Shown one piece after another: positions 25,359-34,870 of a DNA stretch of 64,000 nucleotides (positions are counted from its first letter, which is position 1; every line of letters starts with the position of its first letter). The translations under genes and the position numbers were made by a program. Source of the DNA: Clostridium_AD estertheticum_D (GTDB taxonomy: Bacteria > Bacillota > Clostridia > Clostridiales > Clostridiaceae). The stretch spans positions 108,668 to 172,667 of the forward strand of contig NZ_JAHLDM010000008.1 of NCBI RefSeq assembly GCF_018861295.1, read 5' to 3'. The notes under the pieces were generated by a model that was given only the letters and a program-made list of their open reading frames with translations, made no database searches and was not told where the DNA came from.

Positions 25359-26720
25359 CTATATATTATATTTTGACAATTTATAATTTAATGCTTGCCT
25401 TGATATTTTTAACATCTTTGCTGCCTCTGTTACATTTCCCGTGTTTTTTATAGCATATACTATAATGTCTTTCTCATAACTTTTTACAAGTTCGCTTAAC
25501 GATTTATCAGACGCCACAAGACCTGCCGCACAATTCTTCTCACTTTTCACAGAAAACATATAGTCTGGAAGATCCTCCACTGCAATTTCATTACTATATG
25601 TTATATTAAAAGCAGATTCTATCACATTTTTTAATTCTCTTATATTTCCTGGCCATAAATAATTTTTAAATACTCTTAGAACCGATTCATCAAGCCCCTT
25701 AATCTCTTTCTTCATTTTTCGATTATATTCTTTTATAAAATAACTAGACAAAAATTCAATGTCATTTTTTCTATCCTTAAGCTCTGGAAGACTAATTTGA
25801 AGTACTCCAATTCTATAAAACAAATCTTGTCGCAGTTTATTTTCCCTAATAGATTTTAATGGAGATTCGTTTACCGCGGACAAAATTCTAACATTTACCC
25901 TTATACATTCAGTTGAACCCACTCTTCTAATTTCCAAACTTTCTATCGCTTTCAATAGTTTCGCTTGCATAGATATTTCCATAGAATTAATCTCATCTAA
26001 AAAAAGAGTACCACCATCTGCCGCTTCAAATAAACCCTTTCTATTTTCAGCGCCTGTATAACTACCCTTTACCGTACCAAACAAAATACTCTCAAGTAAT
26101 GTAGCCGGTATAGCTGCACAATTTTGAGATATAAACGGCTTTGAAACTCTGCTACTATTTTTATGTATAGCTTGAACCACCATTTCTTTTCCCGTGCCCG
26201 TTTGTCCATAAATTAGAACTGGAGAATCAGATTTCGCTACTTTTATTATCTTTTTCTTAATATCTAACATATTTTCATCATTAGTTATAATTTGATCTAT
26301 ATCATATAGTTGCCTTTTTTCTTCCTCTCTTTCTTTCAATCTTAATGTTATATCTTTCCTTTGTTTTTCAGGTTCAATATATATTGAAACCTCTGCTACT
26401 CCTATAATCTTTTCACCTGATTTTACTGGAAATGTTGAATTAATTGCATCTATGGCTACGCCTTTATAATTCACAAGATGTTGTTGTTCATTTAAAATAG
26501 CTTTACCACTTTTTAACACCCTTAACAATGTACTGTTTTCATCATTTAGATTAGGATATATGTCCCAAAGATATCTTCCAACCAGTTCCTCATCATAAAG
26601 ATTATTAATATCTTTTCTAAAATTATCAGAATATTCGATAATCCCCTTTTCATTAACCATTACAATAGCATCTATATAATTATGTAAACTTAGAATTTGT
26701 TTAATATAATTCTGTAGCAT
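25359..26720 (-). CDS. Sigma-54-dependent transcription activator (PAS-AAA-Fis), RocR-like
   Basis: A 453-residue enhancer-binding protein. A PAS-like sensor (about 1-120) precedes the AAA+ domain: Walker A GQTGTGKEM, the sigma-54 contact loop as GSYTGA (usual form GAFTGA), Walker B GGTLFLDEI and the R-finger region RVGSTECIRVNVRILSA. A Fis-type HTH closes it (NVTEAAKMLKISRQALNYKL). RocR and related proteins drive arginine and ornithine catabolism; the neighbouring DDAH gene and its -24/-12 promoter make it the clear candidate target. Confidence 0.92.
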   Translation of the reverse strand: MLQNYIKQILSLHNYIDAIVMVNEKGIIEYSDNFRKDINNLYDEELVGRYLWDIYPNLNDENSTLLRVLKSGKAILNEQQHLVNYKGVAIDAINSTFPVKSGEKIIGVAEVSIYIEPEKQRKDITLRLKEREEEKRQLYDIDQIITNDENMLDIKKKIIKVAKSDSPVLIYGQTGTGKEMVVQAIHKNSSRVSKPFISQNCAAIPATLLESILFGTVKGSYTGAENRKGLFEAADGGTLFLDEINSMEISMQAKLLKAIESLEIRRVGSTECIRVNVRILSAVNESPLKSIRENKLRQDLFYRIGVLQISLPELKDRKNDIEFLSSYFIKEYNRKMKKEIKGLDESVLRVFKNYLWPGNIRELKNVIESAFNITYSNEIAVEDLPDYMFSVKSEKNCAAGLVASDKSLSELVKSYEKDIIVYAIKNTGNVTEAAKMLKISRQALNYKLSKYNI

Positions 26721-26753
26721 AAAACCACCTCAATTTAAAATTTATCCAGCGAT

Positions 26754-28316
26754 CTACAATTCAATATTTTCAAATATTCCCTTACCTAAGAATAGTATTA
26801 TGCCACTAAATATAAGGTTATAGGATATAAATGAGGCATACGCTATAGCAACTCCTGCAAAACTAGTAGAGAAACTATATAATACAGCCAAAAGAACTAT
26901 AGCAGGTGCTATTATTATACCTAATATTAGAATCCTTATAAAGCCCGTAGATACTATGTTATCACCACCACCTAAAATCCTTCTAGTGAGTATTCCCCCA
27001 TAGATGAAAAGACAGCCTATTGATGCAAACGCTACTATGTTAAGTAGAATAAAGACAACACTACTTTTAAATAATATTCCCGTTATTACAAACACTATAG
27101 CCCCATCAATAATATTTTTAAAATTATCAACTGCAGTTACATATATAACCTTTTTAAATGTATGGTCAGGTAACATGTAGATATATTGGTTTGATAAATC
27201 CTTTCTCCATTTGTTTGCAAAATTAAAAATTAATTGCAGATATATCATTCCGCCTAAGATTATTGCTAAATCCTTAACGGGACTATATAAACCGGCAGTT
27301 ATTGCTAAAACTGCATAAATAACAGAACCTACATTAATAAAGCCAAATCCAGTTTTTTTATATTCTAATATTTGTCTCCCAAATATAGCAGAAGCGAATT
27401 TTCCTTTTTTAGTATACTGAACTTTTCTTATTCTAGGTTTTTTACCCGTTTGCATATAACTTTGCTCACCATGCCTTGAGGCAGAGATAGCCGTTTCCTT
27501 TAGCTCCGTTGAAGCTAAAACATCTTCATAATAGTCAAGTTTCATAGAATAAATTATGTAACAACAAATAGCACCCAATGCTATAATCAAAATCGTATAA
27601 ATAAAAAATATTGTACTAATACCCTTCATTGAAGCCATTATAATTTCTCTTGTCCAGCCGTATACAGGAATATAAGGGATAGCAGGACTATTGAGCATTG
27701 ACATAATAGCCTTACCTGGTGACTTAGTTACATATAATTCTATAAAGTACGCTATTATTATAAACATTCCTAAAATTTTAAAGATATTTCTTAACATTAA
27801 TTTATTTTTTATACTTTTAGAAGCTATAGAGTATACTAATATTTTTAGTATTGATGTAAAAATAAGCATAATGAATAATCCAAAAACGATTACTAACACC
27901 CCATATGACTTGATATTACTATAATGACTAAGGGTATACCCTTGAAACAGAACAAAAAAAACTGCTATAAAGGAAGCATATATTTGTTTTATGAAGCCAT
28001 ATATTAAAACTTTTTGCGGACTAGTTGGAGATGTAAATATTAAATTTATATCTGCACCTCTAAAAAAAGTCGCTCCCTTATTAGTTGAGGAATAGATATC
28101 TGGAGCTGTAAATATTAAAATAACTACGCCGATAATAGTACTGTATAACCTTGGATCTAAAATACTCTTTTCACTACTATTATCTTTATTAACAAAAAAT
28201 GCAAGACATAAAACTATTAAACATACTATGTATAAAATAAGCTTTACTGGTTTCTTCTTTAACTCAAGTATCCAATTTTTTATAGATTTTCTTAGTATAT
28301 AAAATAACGGCTTCAT
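26754..28316 (-). CDS. ABC exporter permease
   Basis: A 520-residue membrane protein with a cytoplasmic N-terminal helix, about twelve hydrophobic spans and a central polar loop (about 270-300, with GEQSYMQTGKKPRIRKVQY). It fits the 'putative ABC exporter' permease family, in which 12-helix proteins pair with one ATPase. It overlaps the ATPase gene upstream by four bases. The substrate is unknown. Confidence 0.75.
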   Translation of the reverse strand: MKPLFYILRKSIKNWILELKKKPVKLILYIVCLIVLCLAFFVNKDNSSEKSILDPRLYSTIIGVVILIFTAPDIYSSTNKGATFFRGADINLIFTSPTSPQKVLIYGFIKQIYASFIAVFFVLFQGYTLSHYSNIKSYGVLVIVFGLFIMLIFTSILKILVYSIASKSIKNKLMLRNIFKILGMFIIIAYFIELYVTKSPGKAIMSMLNSPAIPYIPVYGWTREIIMASMKGISTIFFIYTILIIALGAICCYIIYSMKLDYYEDVLASTELKETAISASRHGEQSYMQTGKKPRIRKVQYTKKGKFASAIFGRQILEYKKTGFGFINVGSVIYAVLAITAGLYSPVKDLAIILGGMIYLQLIFNFANKWRKDLSNQYIYMLPDHTFKKVIYVTAVDNFKNIIDGAIVFVITGILFKSSVVFILLNIVAFASIGCLFIYGGILTRRILGGGDNIVSTGFIRILILGIIIAPAIVLLAVLYSFSTSFAGVAIAYASFISYNLIFSGIILFLGKGIFENIEL

Positions 28317-29014
28317 ACATTACCCTCCGTTACATCGAAAAAGAGTTCTTCTAAGGTTTCATTTCTACCCATAAGCTCTTGCCTAGTGCCAGCTAGAACT
28401 ATATTTCCATTCTTCATAATTAATACCTTATCCCAGAAATCATCAACACTATCTATTATGTGGGTACTTATCAAAATAGAAGAACCTTTTTCTTTGAGCT
28501 CCACAATAGCTTTCTTAAGTTCTTTTATTGCTTTAGGATCCAGTCCCATTAAAGGCTCATCAAATAATATTACCTTTGGCCTTATTATTAGAGCGCAGCA
28601 AATACTTACCTTTTGCATCATACCCTTTGATAGCTGCTTCCCGAGTTTCTCTCTCTTATCACTTAAATCAAACCTTTCAAGTAATTCTTCAGCTTCATCC
28701 TTATAGTCTTCTATTCCATAAGCCGCAGCTATATATTCTATATGCTCATAAACCGTCAGCAAATCAAACATAGCTGAAACTTCCGGAACATAAGAAAATA
28801 TTTTTTTTGCGGCAATGCTCTTATTTGGGTGCCCACAAATTTCAATGTACCCATTATATTTTAATAATCCAGCAATAGATTTTATAGTAGTGCTTTTTCC
28901 AGCTCCATTGGGACCTAAAAGAATGGCAATTTCACCTTCGTTAACTTGAAAACTAATATTGTTTACAGCTATTTCTTTAGAGTATTTTTTAGTAAGATTT
29001 TGTACAATAAGCAT
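28313..29014 (-). CDS. ABC exporter ATPase
   Basis: A 233-residue ATPase of the multidrug/antibiotic exporter (CcmA-like) class. Walker A GPNGAGKST, signature LSKGMMQKVSICCAL, Walker B VILFDEPLMGLDPKA, H-loop STHIID. An ATG at 29023 follows the AAGGAG directly, so the ATG at 29014, nine bases from it, is taken as the start (MLIVQNLTKKYS). It is coupled to the permease downstream. Similar pairs export peptides or drugs. Confidence 0.88.
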   Translation of the reverse strand: MLIVQNLTKKYSKEIAVNNISFQVNEGEIAILLGPNGAGKSTTIKSIAGLLKYNGYIEICGHPNKSIAAKKIFSYVPEVSAMFDLLTVYEHIEYIAAAYGIEDYKDEAEELLERFDLSDKREKLGKQLSKGMMQKVSICCALIIRPKVILFDEPLMGLDPKAIKELKKAIVELKEKGSSILISTHIIDSVDDFWDKVLIMKNGNIVLAGTRQELMGRNETLEELFFDVTEGNV

Positions 29015-29177
29015 GTTACTCATCTCCTTAAATAAATATATATATTTTAATTATACCAAATACTCCTATTATTGTACAAATGCACGGTTTAACGCTTCCA
29101 TATTAATGAAATTACTAGCATAATAGTTAAGATACTCTATAATTAGACGATAATATATATAAAAGGTGGGATAATAC

Positions 29178-30893
29178 ATGAAAATGAATTTAAAAAGAAT
29201 AAAAAATACAAAAATTACAACAAACATAATAATAATTTGGATTATATCATTACTTGCAACACTCTCAGTAGGTGCCATTGGTTATACTAATACTAGTAAA
29301 ATGTATGCTATTAGTAATGATGTTAACAGTAACGTTATTCCAAAACTTAAGGATTGGGGTGATGTTAATGGATATATGGGTGTCCTTCGAAATACTTTAA
29401 CTAAAATAATTGATAGACCCTTTGACAAAAAAAATGAAACTGGGATGTTAGATTTAAACAGTAAAATCACTACAATTATTAATAGACAAGTCATAACATC
29501 GAAAGGTGATTCAACAGAAGCTGCTTTAGTAAAATCAGCAAAAGATGCTTATGAACATTATTACTCATTCATTCCAAGTATAATTGATCAAAGAAGACGA
29601 AATCTTGTTCCTGATAAACAAATAACAAATGTTGATATGGGTGTGTTTGGTACAATTCTTGCCAAAAACATTACAGATCTTGTAGATTATCAAAAACATA
29701 TTGCCGGTCTTCAAAATGATAAGTCTAGAAACTTATATCATAGTAGTAGTATTACATTCGGAATTATATTTTTATTATCTATTTTAATTTTGTCTGCTAT
29801 ATCTCTACTTATTATTTTGGTATTAAAGAATTCTATTAAAGAATTTACGGATAAACTACATATATTATCTAATGGCGATTTTACAGTAAAAATTGATACA
29901 GAACTAACTAACGAATTTGGTACTATGAATACTGCATTAATAAAAACTATAACTTCAATTTCAAATATTTTAACTAACATTAATCATGATTCGGTATATA
30001 TTTCAGAGCAAGCACTATCATTATCTTCACTATCTGAAGAAATGAATGCATCAACTAAAGAAATATCAAGTTCAATTAATGAAGTTGCACAAGGTTCCTC
30101 TAGCCAGGCCCAAGAGCTTATGGATATGAGTAGTTCACTAAATTCTTTTGGTAAAACGCTAGAAGATATTACTTTATCTATAACTGGGGTTGATAAGAAT
30201 ACAAATGCTATAAACTTTAAAGCACAAAATAGCAATAATGAATTAACTCATCTTGCCACTTCAATTAATGATATAGCAGTTTCTTTTAAAGATGTTAGCA
30301 TCAAAATATCAAACTTAACTAATAGTGTTAATGAGATAACAAAAATAACAAATTTAATAAATGCTATTGCAAGTCAAACAAACTTACTTGCACTAAATGC
30401 AGCAATCGAAGCAGCAAGGGCCGGTGAGTCTGGAAAAGGCTTTGCAGTTGTAGCTGATGAGATTGGGAGGCTAGCTGAGCAATCTAAAAATTCTTCAGAT
30501 GATATAAATAATTTATTAAAATCCATACAACAAGAAACTAAAATTGTTACTGAAACTACGGATACTGCGAATGGAGAACTTACAAAACAAATCTCTGTTG
30601 TAGATACATCTATATCTTCCTTTAAGGAAATAATAACTTCTATTGAAAATATATTACCTGAAATAGCAGGTATAAACAATTCAATACTCGGTATAAATAA
30701 CAGTAAAAATACCATAATAGCATCTGCTGAGAGTACATCTTCAGTATCAGAAGAAAATTCTGCAGCTGCTGAGCAAATATCTGCCGCTACCGAGGAAATG
30801 ACAACTTCATCAAATGAAGTCGCAAGATCGGCTCAGTTACTAAATGATAAAACTGCTTCTATGATAAAGCAGATTGAAAAATTCACTCTTTAG
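29178..30893 (+). CDS. Methyl-accepting chemotaxis protein with four-helix-bundle sensor
   Basis: A 571-residue chemoreceptor. TM1 (about 13-35), an extracellular helical 4HB_MCP-like sensor (about 36-192), TM2 (about 194-217), HAMP (about 218-270) and the signalling domain with the tip QTNLLALNAAIEAARAGESG and DEIGRLAEQSKNSSDDI. The C-terminus ends at IEKFTL without a CheR-binding pentapeptide. It is monocistronic with its own terminator. It is unlike the Cache MCP at 11.9 kb in its sensor, so the two detect different signals. Confidence 0.92.
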   Translation: MKMNLKRIKNTKITTNIIIIWIISLLATLSVGAIGYTNTSKMYAISNDVNSNVIPKLKDWGDVNGYMGVLRNTLTKIIDRPFDKKNETGMLDLNSKITTIINRQVITSKGDSTEAALVKSAKDAYEHYYSFIPSIIDQRRRNLVPDKQITNVDMGVFGTILAKNITDLVDYQKHIAGLQNDKSRNLYHSSSITFGIIFLLSILILSAISLLIILVLKNSIKEFTDKLHILSNGDFTVKIDTELTNEFGTMNTALIKTITSISNILTNINHDSVYISEQALSLSSLSEEMNASTKEISSSINEVAQGSSSQAQELMDMSSSLNSFGKTLEDITLSITGVDKNTNAINFKAQNSNNELTHLATSINDIAVSFKDVSIKISNLTNSVNEITKITNLINAIASQTNLLALNAAIEAARAGESGKGFAVVADEIGRLAEQSKNSSDDINNLLKSIQQETKIVTETTDTANGELTKQISVVDTSISSFKEIITSIENILPEIAGINNSILGINNSKNTIIASAESTSSVSEENSAAAEQISAATEEMTTSSNEVARSAQLLNDKTASMIKQIEKFTL

Positions 30894-30931
30894 TAATTTT
30901 GTCATTAAATTTACTGTTAACAAAAAACTAT

Positions 30932-30983
30932 ATAAAGTAGCAGAAAAACTAGGGTTAACGCTCTAGTTTTTCTGCTACTTTAT
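30932..30983. terminator. Bidirectional terminator
   Basis: Perfect 21-bp stem (30932-30952 with 30963-30983) shared by the MCP (+) and the molybdenum cofactor operon (-). Confidence 0.85.
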
Positions 30984-31004
30984 TATTTTATATTTTAAAA
31001 AAAC

Positions 31005-31439
31005 TTATTTTTGTACTAATATATCATCTCCGGCCTGAATATAACCAGCCTCTAGCACCTTAGCAAATATACCTTCTCTTGGCATTATGCAATCACCAAC
31101 AAGTTTCATTATTTCACAACCAGCATGACATTCCTTTCCTATCTGTGTTACCTCTAAAACTACCTCTCCAATTTTAAGCTTAGTTCCAATAGGAAGTTCA
31201 TACAAGATTATTCCCTCTGTAGTAATATTTTCAGCAAATTTTCCTGCACTTAATCCTTGAGTTCCCTTTGCTTTCATTTTATCAATGCTCTCAACCCCAA
31301 GAAAACTAACTTGTCTATGCCAATCACCTGCATGTGCATCTCCCTCTAATCCATAATTGAATTTGAAGAAACCTTTTTCGATAGGATGTTTTACTACACC
31401 TTTTTTCTCGCTTATATTTACTGCAATAACCTTTGCCAT
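31005..31439 (-). CDS. MOSC domain protein
   Basis: A 144-residue stand-alone MOSC domain (molybdenum cofactor sulfurase C-terminal type). Conserved features are EGDAHAGDWHRQVS, a FAENITTEGI segment and IGKECHAGC with the Cys expected to carry persulfide sulfur, then CIMPREGIF. It is the last gene of the moa operon. Sulfurated Moco is exactly what a MOP-type hydroxylase (at 43.0 kb) needs, so it may carry or insert the sulfido ligand. Confidence 0.9.
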   Translation of the reverse strand: MAKVIAVNISEKKGVVKHPIEKGFFKFNYGLEGDAHAGDWHRQVSFLGVESIDKMKAKGTQGLSAGKFAENITTEGIILYELPIGTKLKIGEVVLEVTQIGKECHAGCEIMKLVGDCIMPREGIFAKVLEAGYIQAGDDILVQK

Positions 31440-31918
31440 TACAATCCCTCCCTTTCAAATATTCCTGATTTTCCACCACTTTTTTTTACAAGCATAATAT
31501 TATTTATAACCATGCCTCTATCAATTGCCTTACACATGTCATATATAGTTAGTGCTGCAACAGATACCGCCGTAAGTGCTTCCATTTCAATGCCAGTCTT
31601 TCCTACAGTCTTCGTCGTTGCAGTTATTTCAATTTTACTGTTTTCGAAATCGATTTTAAAACTAATATTACAGCCTGATATCATTATGGCATGACACATT
31701 GGTATTATTTGCGAAGTGCTTTTAGCCCCCATAATTCCGCCTACCTGCGCTACCGCCAGTACATCTCCTTTTAAAATAGATCCATTCTCTATTTTTTCTA
31801 AAGTTTCTGTCTTCATTGAAATTGACCCAACCGCTATGGCTTCCCGAACAGTATCAATTTTTTCAGATACATCTACCATTTTAGCTCTTCCTTCTTCATT
31901 TATATGTGTAAATTCCAT
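31439..31918 (-). CDS. moaC: Cyclic pyranopterin monophosphate synthase
   Basis: A 159-residue MoaC, which converts the MoaA product (3',8-cH2GTP) to cPMP. Motifs: a KGDVLAVAQVGGIMGAK segment, IPMCHAIMISG and EMEALTAVSVAALTIYDMCK with the catalytic Lys/Asp further on (KAIDRGM). The start overlaps nothing upstream but is only four bases from the moaA stop; its stop abuts the MOSC gene start. Confidence 0.95.
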   Translation of the reverse strand: MEFTHINEEGRAKMVDVSEKIDTVREAIAVGSISMKTETLEKIENGSILKGDVLAVAQVGGIMGAKSTSQIIPMCHAIMISGCNISFKIDFENSKIEITATTKTVGKTGIEMEALTAVSVAALTIYDMCKAIDRGMVINNIMLVKKSGGKSGIFEREGL

Positions 31919-31922
31919 TCTT

Positions 31923-32882
31923 TTATCCCCCTATCTGGTACATCATCTTTTCACTTCTACTGATTTTTTCTTCCTCAAGATGATGTTCAAGTGGCTTATC
32001 AAAAATTGCTTGTTTTAAAACATTTGTAAGCATTTCTTCATTATTTAGATATTGCTTAAGGTTTATCTCTTCTTTTGAATGAAGACACGGCTTAATTGTT
32101 CCCGTGGATGTAAGTCTTATTTTATTACAATCTGCGCAAAATTTGCAACTCACTGGACTAATGAAGCCAATCTTTCCCTTTGCCCCTTTAATCTTGTACA
32201 TTTGAGCAGTGCTACTTTTTTCATTCTCAATTTGAGTTAACTCAGGATGATTTTTTAGTATTTCCATAAAACTGATTTTGCTTTTATCATAAATCTTTAT
32301 ACCTTCACCTATAGGCATTAGTTCAATAAACCTTATTTCTATTGGCATTTCGCGAGTTAAATTTAAAAAGTCTTCAAATTCTGTATCATTAAACCCTCGC
32401 ATCAATACAGTATTAATTTTTACAGGTTTTAACCCAAGTGTTAAACATCTATCTATACTTTTCATTACCTTATCAAGATTTCCTATTCTTGTTATACTTT
32501 TAAACTTCACATCATCCAATGTATCAAGGCTAATATTAACTCTTTTAAGTCCAGCTTTTTTTAGGTCACTTGCCATGTCACCAAGTAAAATACCATTTGT
32601 AGTTATGGAAATATCCTCTATCCCTTGTAGTTTTGAAGTTTCATATATTAGTTTATCTATATCTTTCATCACCAGTGGTTCACCACCAGTATACCTTACT
32701 TTGTTAATACCTAATTTTTCTGATACTTTTACTATTTTTAAAATTTCTTCAAACCGAAGTATATCCACATGTTCTAATTTTTTCATGCCCTCTTCTGGCA
32801 TGCAATATATACATCTTAAATTACACCTATCAGTTACTGATATTCTTAAATAATTGATATTTCTCCCATGACTATCTCTCAC
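31923..32882 (-). CDS. moaA: GTP 3',8-cyclase
   Basis: A 319-residue radical SAM enzyme for the first step of molybdopterin synthesis. The SAM cluster motif is CNLRCIYCMPEEG near residue 18, followed by RYTGGEPLV. The second cluster uses CKFCADCNKIRLT with the later Cys in KPCLHS. The usual C-terminal GG is present (YQIGG). First or second gene of mogA-moaA-moaC-MOSC. Confidence 0.96.
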   Translation of the reverse strand: MRDSHGRNINYLRISVTDRCNLRCIYCMPEEGMKKLEHVDILRFEEILKIVKVSEKLGINKVRYTGGEPLVMKDIDKLIYETSKLQGIEDISITTNGILLGDMASDLKKAGLKRVNISLDTLDDVKFKSITRIGNLDKVMKSIDRCLTLGLKPVKINTVLMRGFNDTEFEDFLNLTREMPIEIRFIELMPIGEGIKIYDKSKISFMEILKNHPELTQIENEKSSTAQMYKIKGAKGKIGFISPVSCKFCADCNKIRLTSTGTIKPCLHSKEEINLKQYLNNEEMLTNVLKQAIFDKPLEHHLEEEKISRSEKMMYQIGG

Positions 32883-32913
32883 AAAACCATCTCCTAAAAT
32901 TCAATTATTTCCG

Positions 32914-33405
32914 CTAGATTCTAGCGCACTCATTAGCTTCCCCTTTAAGTATATCAATACCATGTGGAATTGCTTCAATTATAAATTGAAGATTTTCTAC
33001 AGCACCTTTGGGACTACCAGGAAGATTTATAATCAAGGTTTTTTTACGTATTCCTGCAATACTTCTTGAAAGCATAGCCTTTGAAGTAATTTGGAGTGAT
33101 TTCATTCTCATAACCTCACCAAATCCAGGTACATATTTTTCAATAACATTTTGAGTTGCCTCAGGGGTGACATCTCTTTGTGAAAATCCTGTGCCTCCAT
33201 TAGTTAGAATTAAATCCACTTTAAGATCATCACATAAATAAATCAATTCTTTTTCTATTTCATCTTTTTCATCAGAAATCATTTTATAGAAACTTATAAC
33301 ATATCCCTTGCCTTCTAATTCACTTCTTATTGCAGGACCTGTCCCATCAATTCTTTCTCCACGAGAACCTTTATCACTCATAGTTAATATTGCAGTTTTA
33401 ATCAT
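32914..33405 (-). CDS. mogA: Molybdopterin adenylyltransferase, MogA/MoaB type
   Basis: A 163-residue MoCF-fold protein that adenylylates molybdopterin before metal insertion. Motifs: TMSDKGSRGERID, LTNGGTGFSQRDVTPEA, and LPGSPKGAVENL. The frame is open to 33492, but GGGG is eight bases from the ATG at 33405 and the resulting MIKTAILTMSDKG matches the family start. It heads the leftward moa operon. Confidence 0.93.
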   Translation of the reverse strand: MIKTAILTMSDKGSRGERIDGTGPAIRSELEGKGYVISFYKMISDEKDEIEKELIYLCDDLKVDLILTNGGTGFSQRDVTPEATQNVIEKYVPGFGEVMRMKSLQITSKAMLSRSIAGIRKKTLIINLPGSPKGAVENLQFIIEAIPHGIDILKGEANECARI

Positions 33406-33704
33406 TTTCATCGCCCCATTTTTAAAATTTGCCGAATTTAATTGTATGTATAATACTACATTTTCTTTATATTCTTTATTAGAACCCATCACTTTTATAT
33501 CTTGTATAAAAAATCACTAATCGTTTACAATTTTGAGCAAAAGATTAAATTTTCTTTAATTATTACTAAATTTAACTTTATTATATCATTATTTTATCAC
33601 ATTTTTAATCAACTTACCTTGTAATCTTATTATTTTTATTTGTTTTTTGTTTAAAACTTCTATAATTATTGATACAATTAGAATTATAGAACTAATTGAA
33701 CAAA

Positions 33705-33722
33705 GATAGTGTTTACACTATC
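33705..33722. promoter_or_regulatory. 18-bp palindrome before xdhC
   Basis: GATAGTGTTTACACTATC, perfect dyad apart from the 2-base centre, ends nine bases before the xdhC ribosome site. The position suits a repressor operator. The rest of 33406-33745 shows no gene and no clear Moco riboswitch. Confidence 0.45.
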
Positions 33723-33745
33723 GATAAAGTAGGAGGAATAAAAAT

Positions 33746-34825
33746 ATGAATGTAGCTACCTATAAAAATTTGCTAGTCGAAGTTGAAAAAGGTAACAATT
33801 GCGTTATGATTACAATGTTAAATAACAAAAATTATGAGAATAAACCGTCCCGTAATAAATTTTTTTTTACTGAAGAGAATCTGAGCAATCATAATCACAT
33901 ATCTGATCTAGATAAACTACTTTACGAAAAATCAAAGTATGCTTTAGAAACCGGCAATCTTCAATTTGTTAAAACATCTGAAAATGAAACTTATTTAATT
34001 GAACCATATTTTCCTGAGCCACGATTAATAATTTTAGGTGGTGGACATATTGCCAAACCCTTAGCTGAATTTGCCTCAAAGACAGGGTTTTCAGTTACAG
34101 TTGTTGATGATAGACCCTCATTTGCAAATAGCGAACGATTTCCTACTGCGCAGAAAGTAATTTGTGAAAGTTTTGATAACTGTTTCGACTTAATTAATTT
34201 AAATAAGTCCGCCTATGTTGTTATTGTAACTCGAGGTCATCGACATGATATGGACTGTTTAAGGCAAGTTTTAAAACATAATACTGCATATGTTGGAATG
34301 ATTGGTTCAAAACGACGCGTTAAAATTGTTATGCAGCAAATGCTAGACGATGGATATTCAAAGGATAAATTAAACAAAGTCAATGCACCTATAGGTCTTA
34401 AGATAGGCGCAGTTACACCTGACGAAATAGCGATTTCTATTATATCACAGGTAATTAGTTACAGAAGACTTGGCGATACAACTGCTATTACTAATCCTAT
34501 AAAGACCAATTGGCCGGAATTTGATCATGATGTATTAAATGAATTATGCCAAGAAGCAAATTCTCCTGGAGCAATGATTACAATTATTTCTACTAAAGGA
34601 TCAGTTCCAAGAAATGCTGGAGCTAAAATGCTTGTGTGGCCCTTTGGAAAGATCTTAGGGAGCATCGGCGGAGGATGTAGTGAAGGCGAAATAATTAAAA
34701 CCGCCCGTGATTTAATTAAGGATGGTGGATATAAACTTCAAAGCATAGACATGACAGGTACCATCGCAGAAGATGAAGGTATGGTATGTGGCGGAATTAT
34801 GGACGTAATAATAGAGACTTTTTAA
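33746..34825 (+). CDS. XdhC/CoxI family molybdenum-enzyme maturation factor
   Basis: A 359-residue XdhC-type chaperone, which in other bacteria binds Moco, helps its sulfuration and delivers it to xanthine dehydrogenase-type enzymes. Order seen: a degenerate N-terminal segment (1-95), a Rossmann domain with LIILGGGHIAKPLAEFA (about 92-235, including VTRGHRHDMDCL and GMIGSKRRV), then an XdhC_CoxI domain at the C-terminus (about 265-359: TKGSVPRNAGAKMLV, GSIGGGCSEGEI). The more usual order puts XdhC_CoxI first. It is divergent from the moa operon and convergent with the aldehyde oxidoreductase cluster it probably serves. Confidence 0.88.
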   Translation: MNVATYKNLLVEVEKGNNCVMITMLNNKNYENKPSRNKFFFTEENLSNHNHISDLDKLLYEKSKYALETGNLQFVKTSENETYLIEPYFPEPRLIILGGGHIAKPLAEFASKTGFSVTVVDDRPSFANSERFPTAQKVICESFDNCFDLINLNKSAYVVIVTRGHRHDMDCLRQVLKHNTAYVGMIGSKRRVKIVMQQMLDDGYSKDKLNKVNAPIGLKIGAVTPDEIAISIISQVISYRRLGDTTAITNPIKTNWPEFDHDVLNELCQEANSPGAMITIISTKGSVPRNAGAKMLVWPFGKILGSIGGGCSEGEIIKTARDLIKDGGYKLQSIDMTGTIAEDEGMVCGGIMDVIIETF

Positions 34826-34870
34826 AAATAGAATCCATGGTAATTCGTTAATTGCCATGGGTCCTATTTT
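34824..34870. terminator. Bidirectional terminator between xdhC and the oxidoreductase operon
   Basis: A long imperfect stem with AAAATAG/CTATTTT ends and CCATGG inner arms; it serves the xdhC gene and the end of the leftward operon. Confidence 0.65.
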
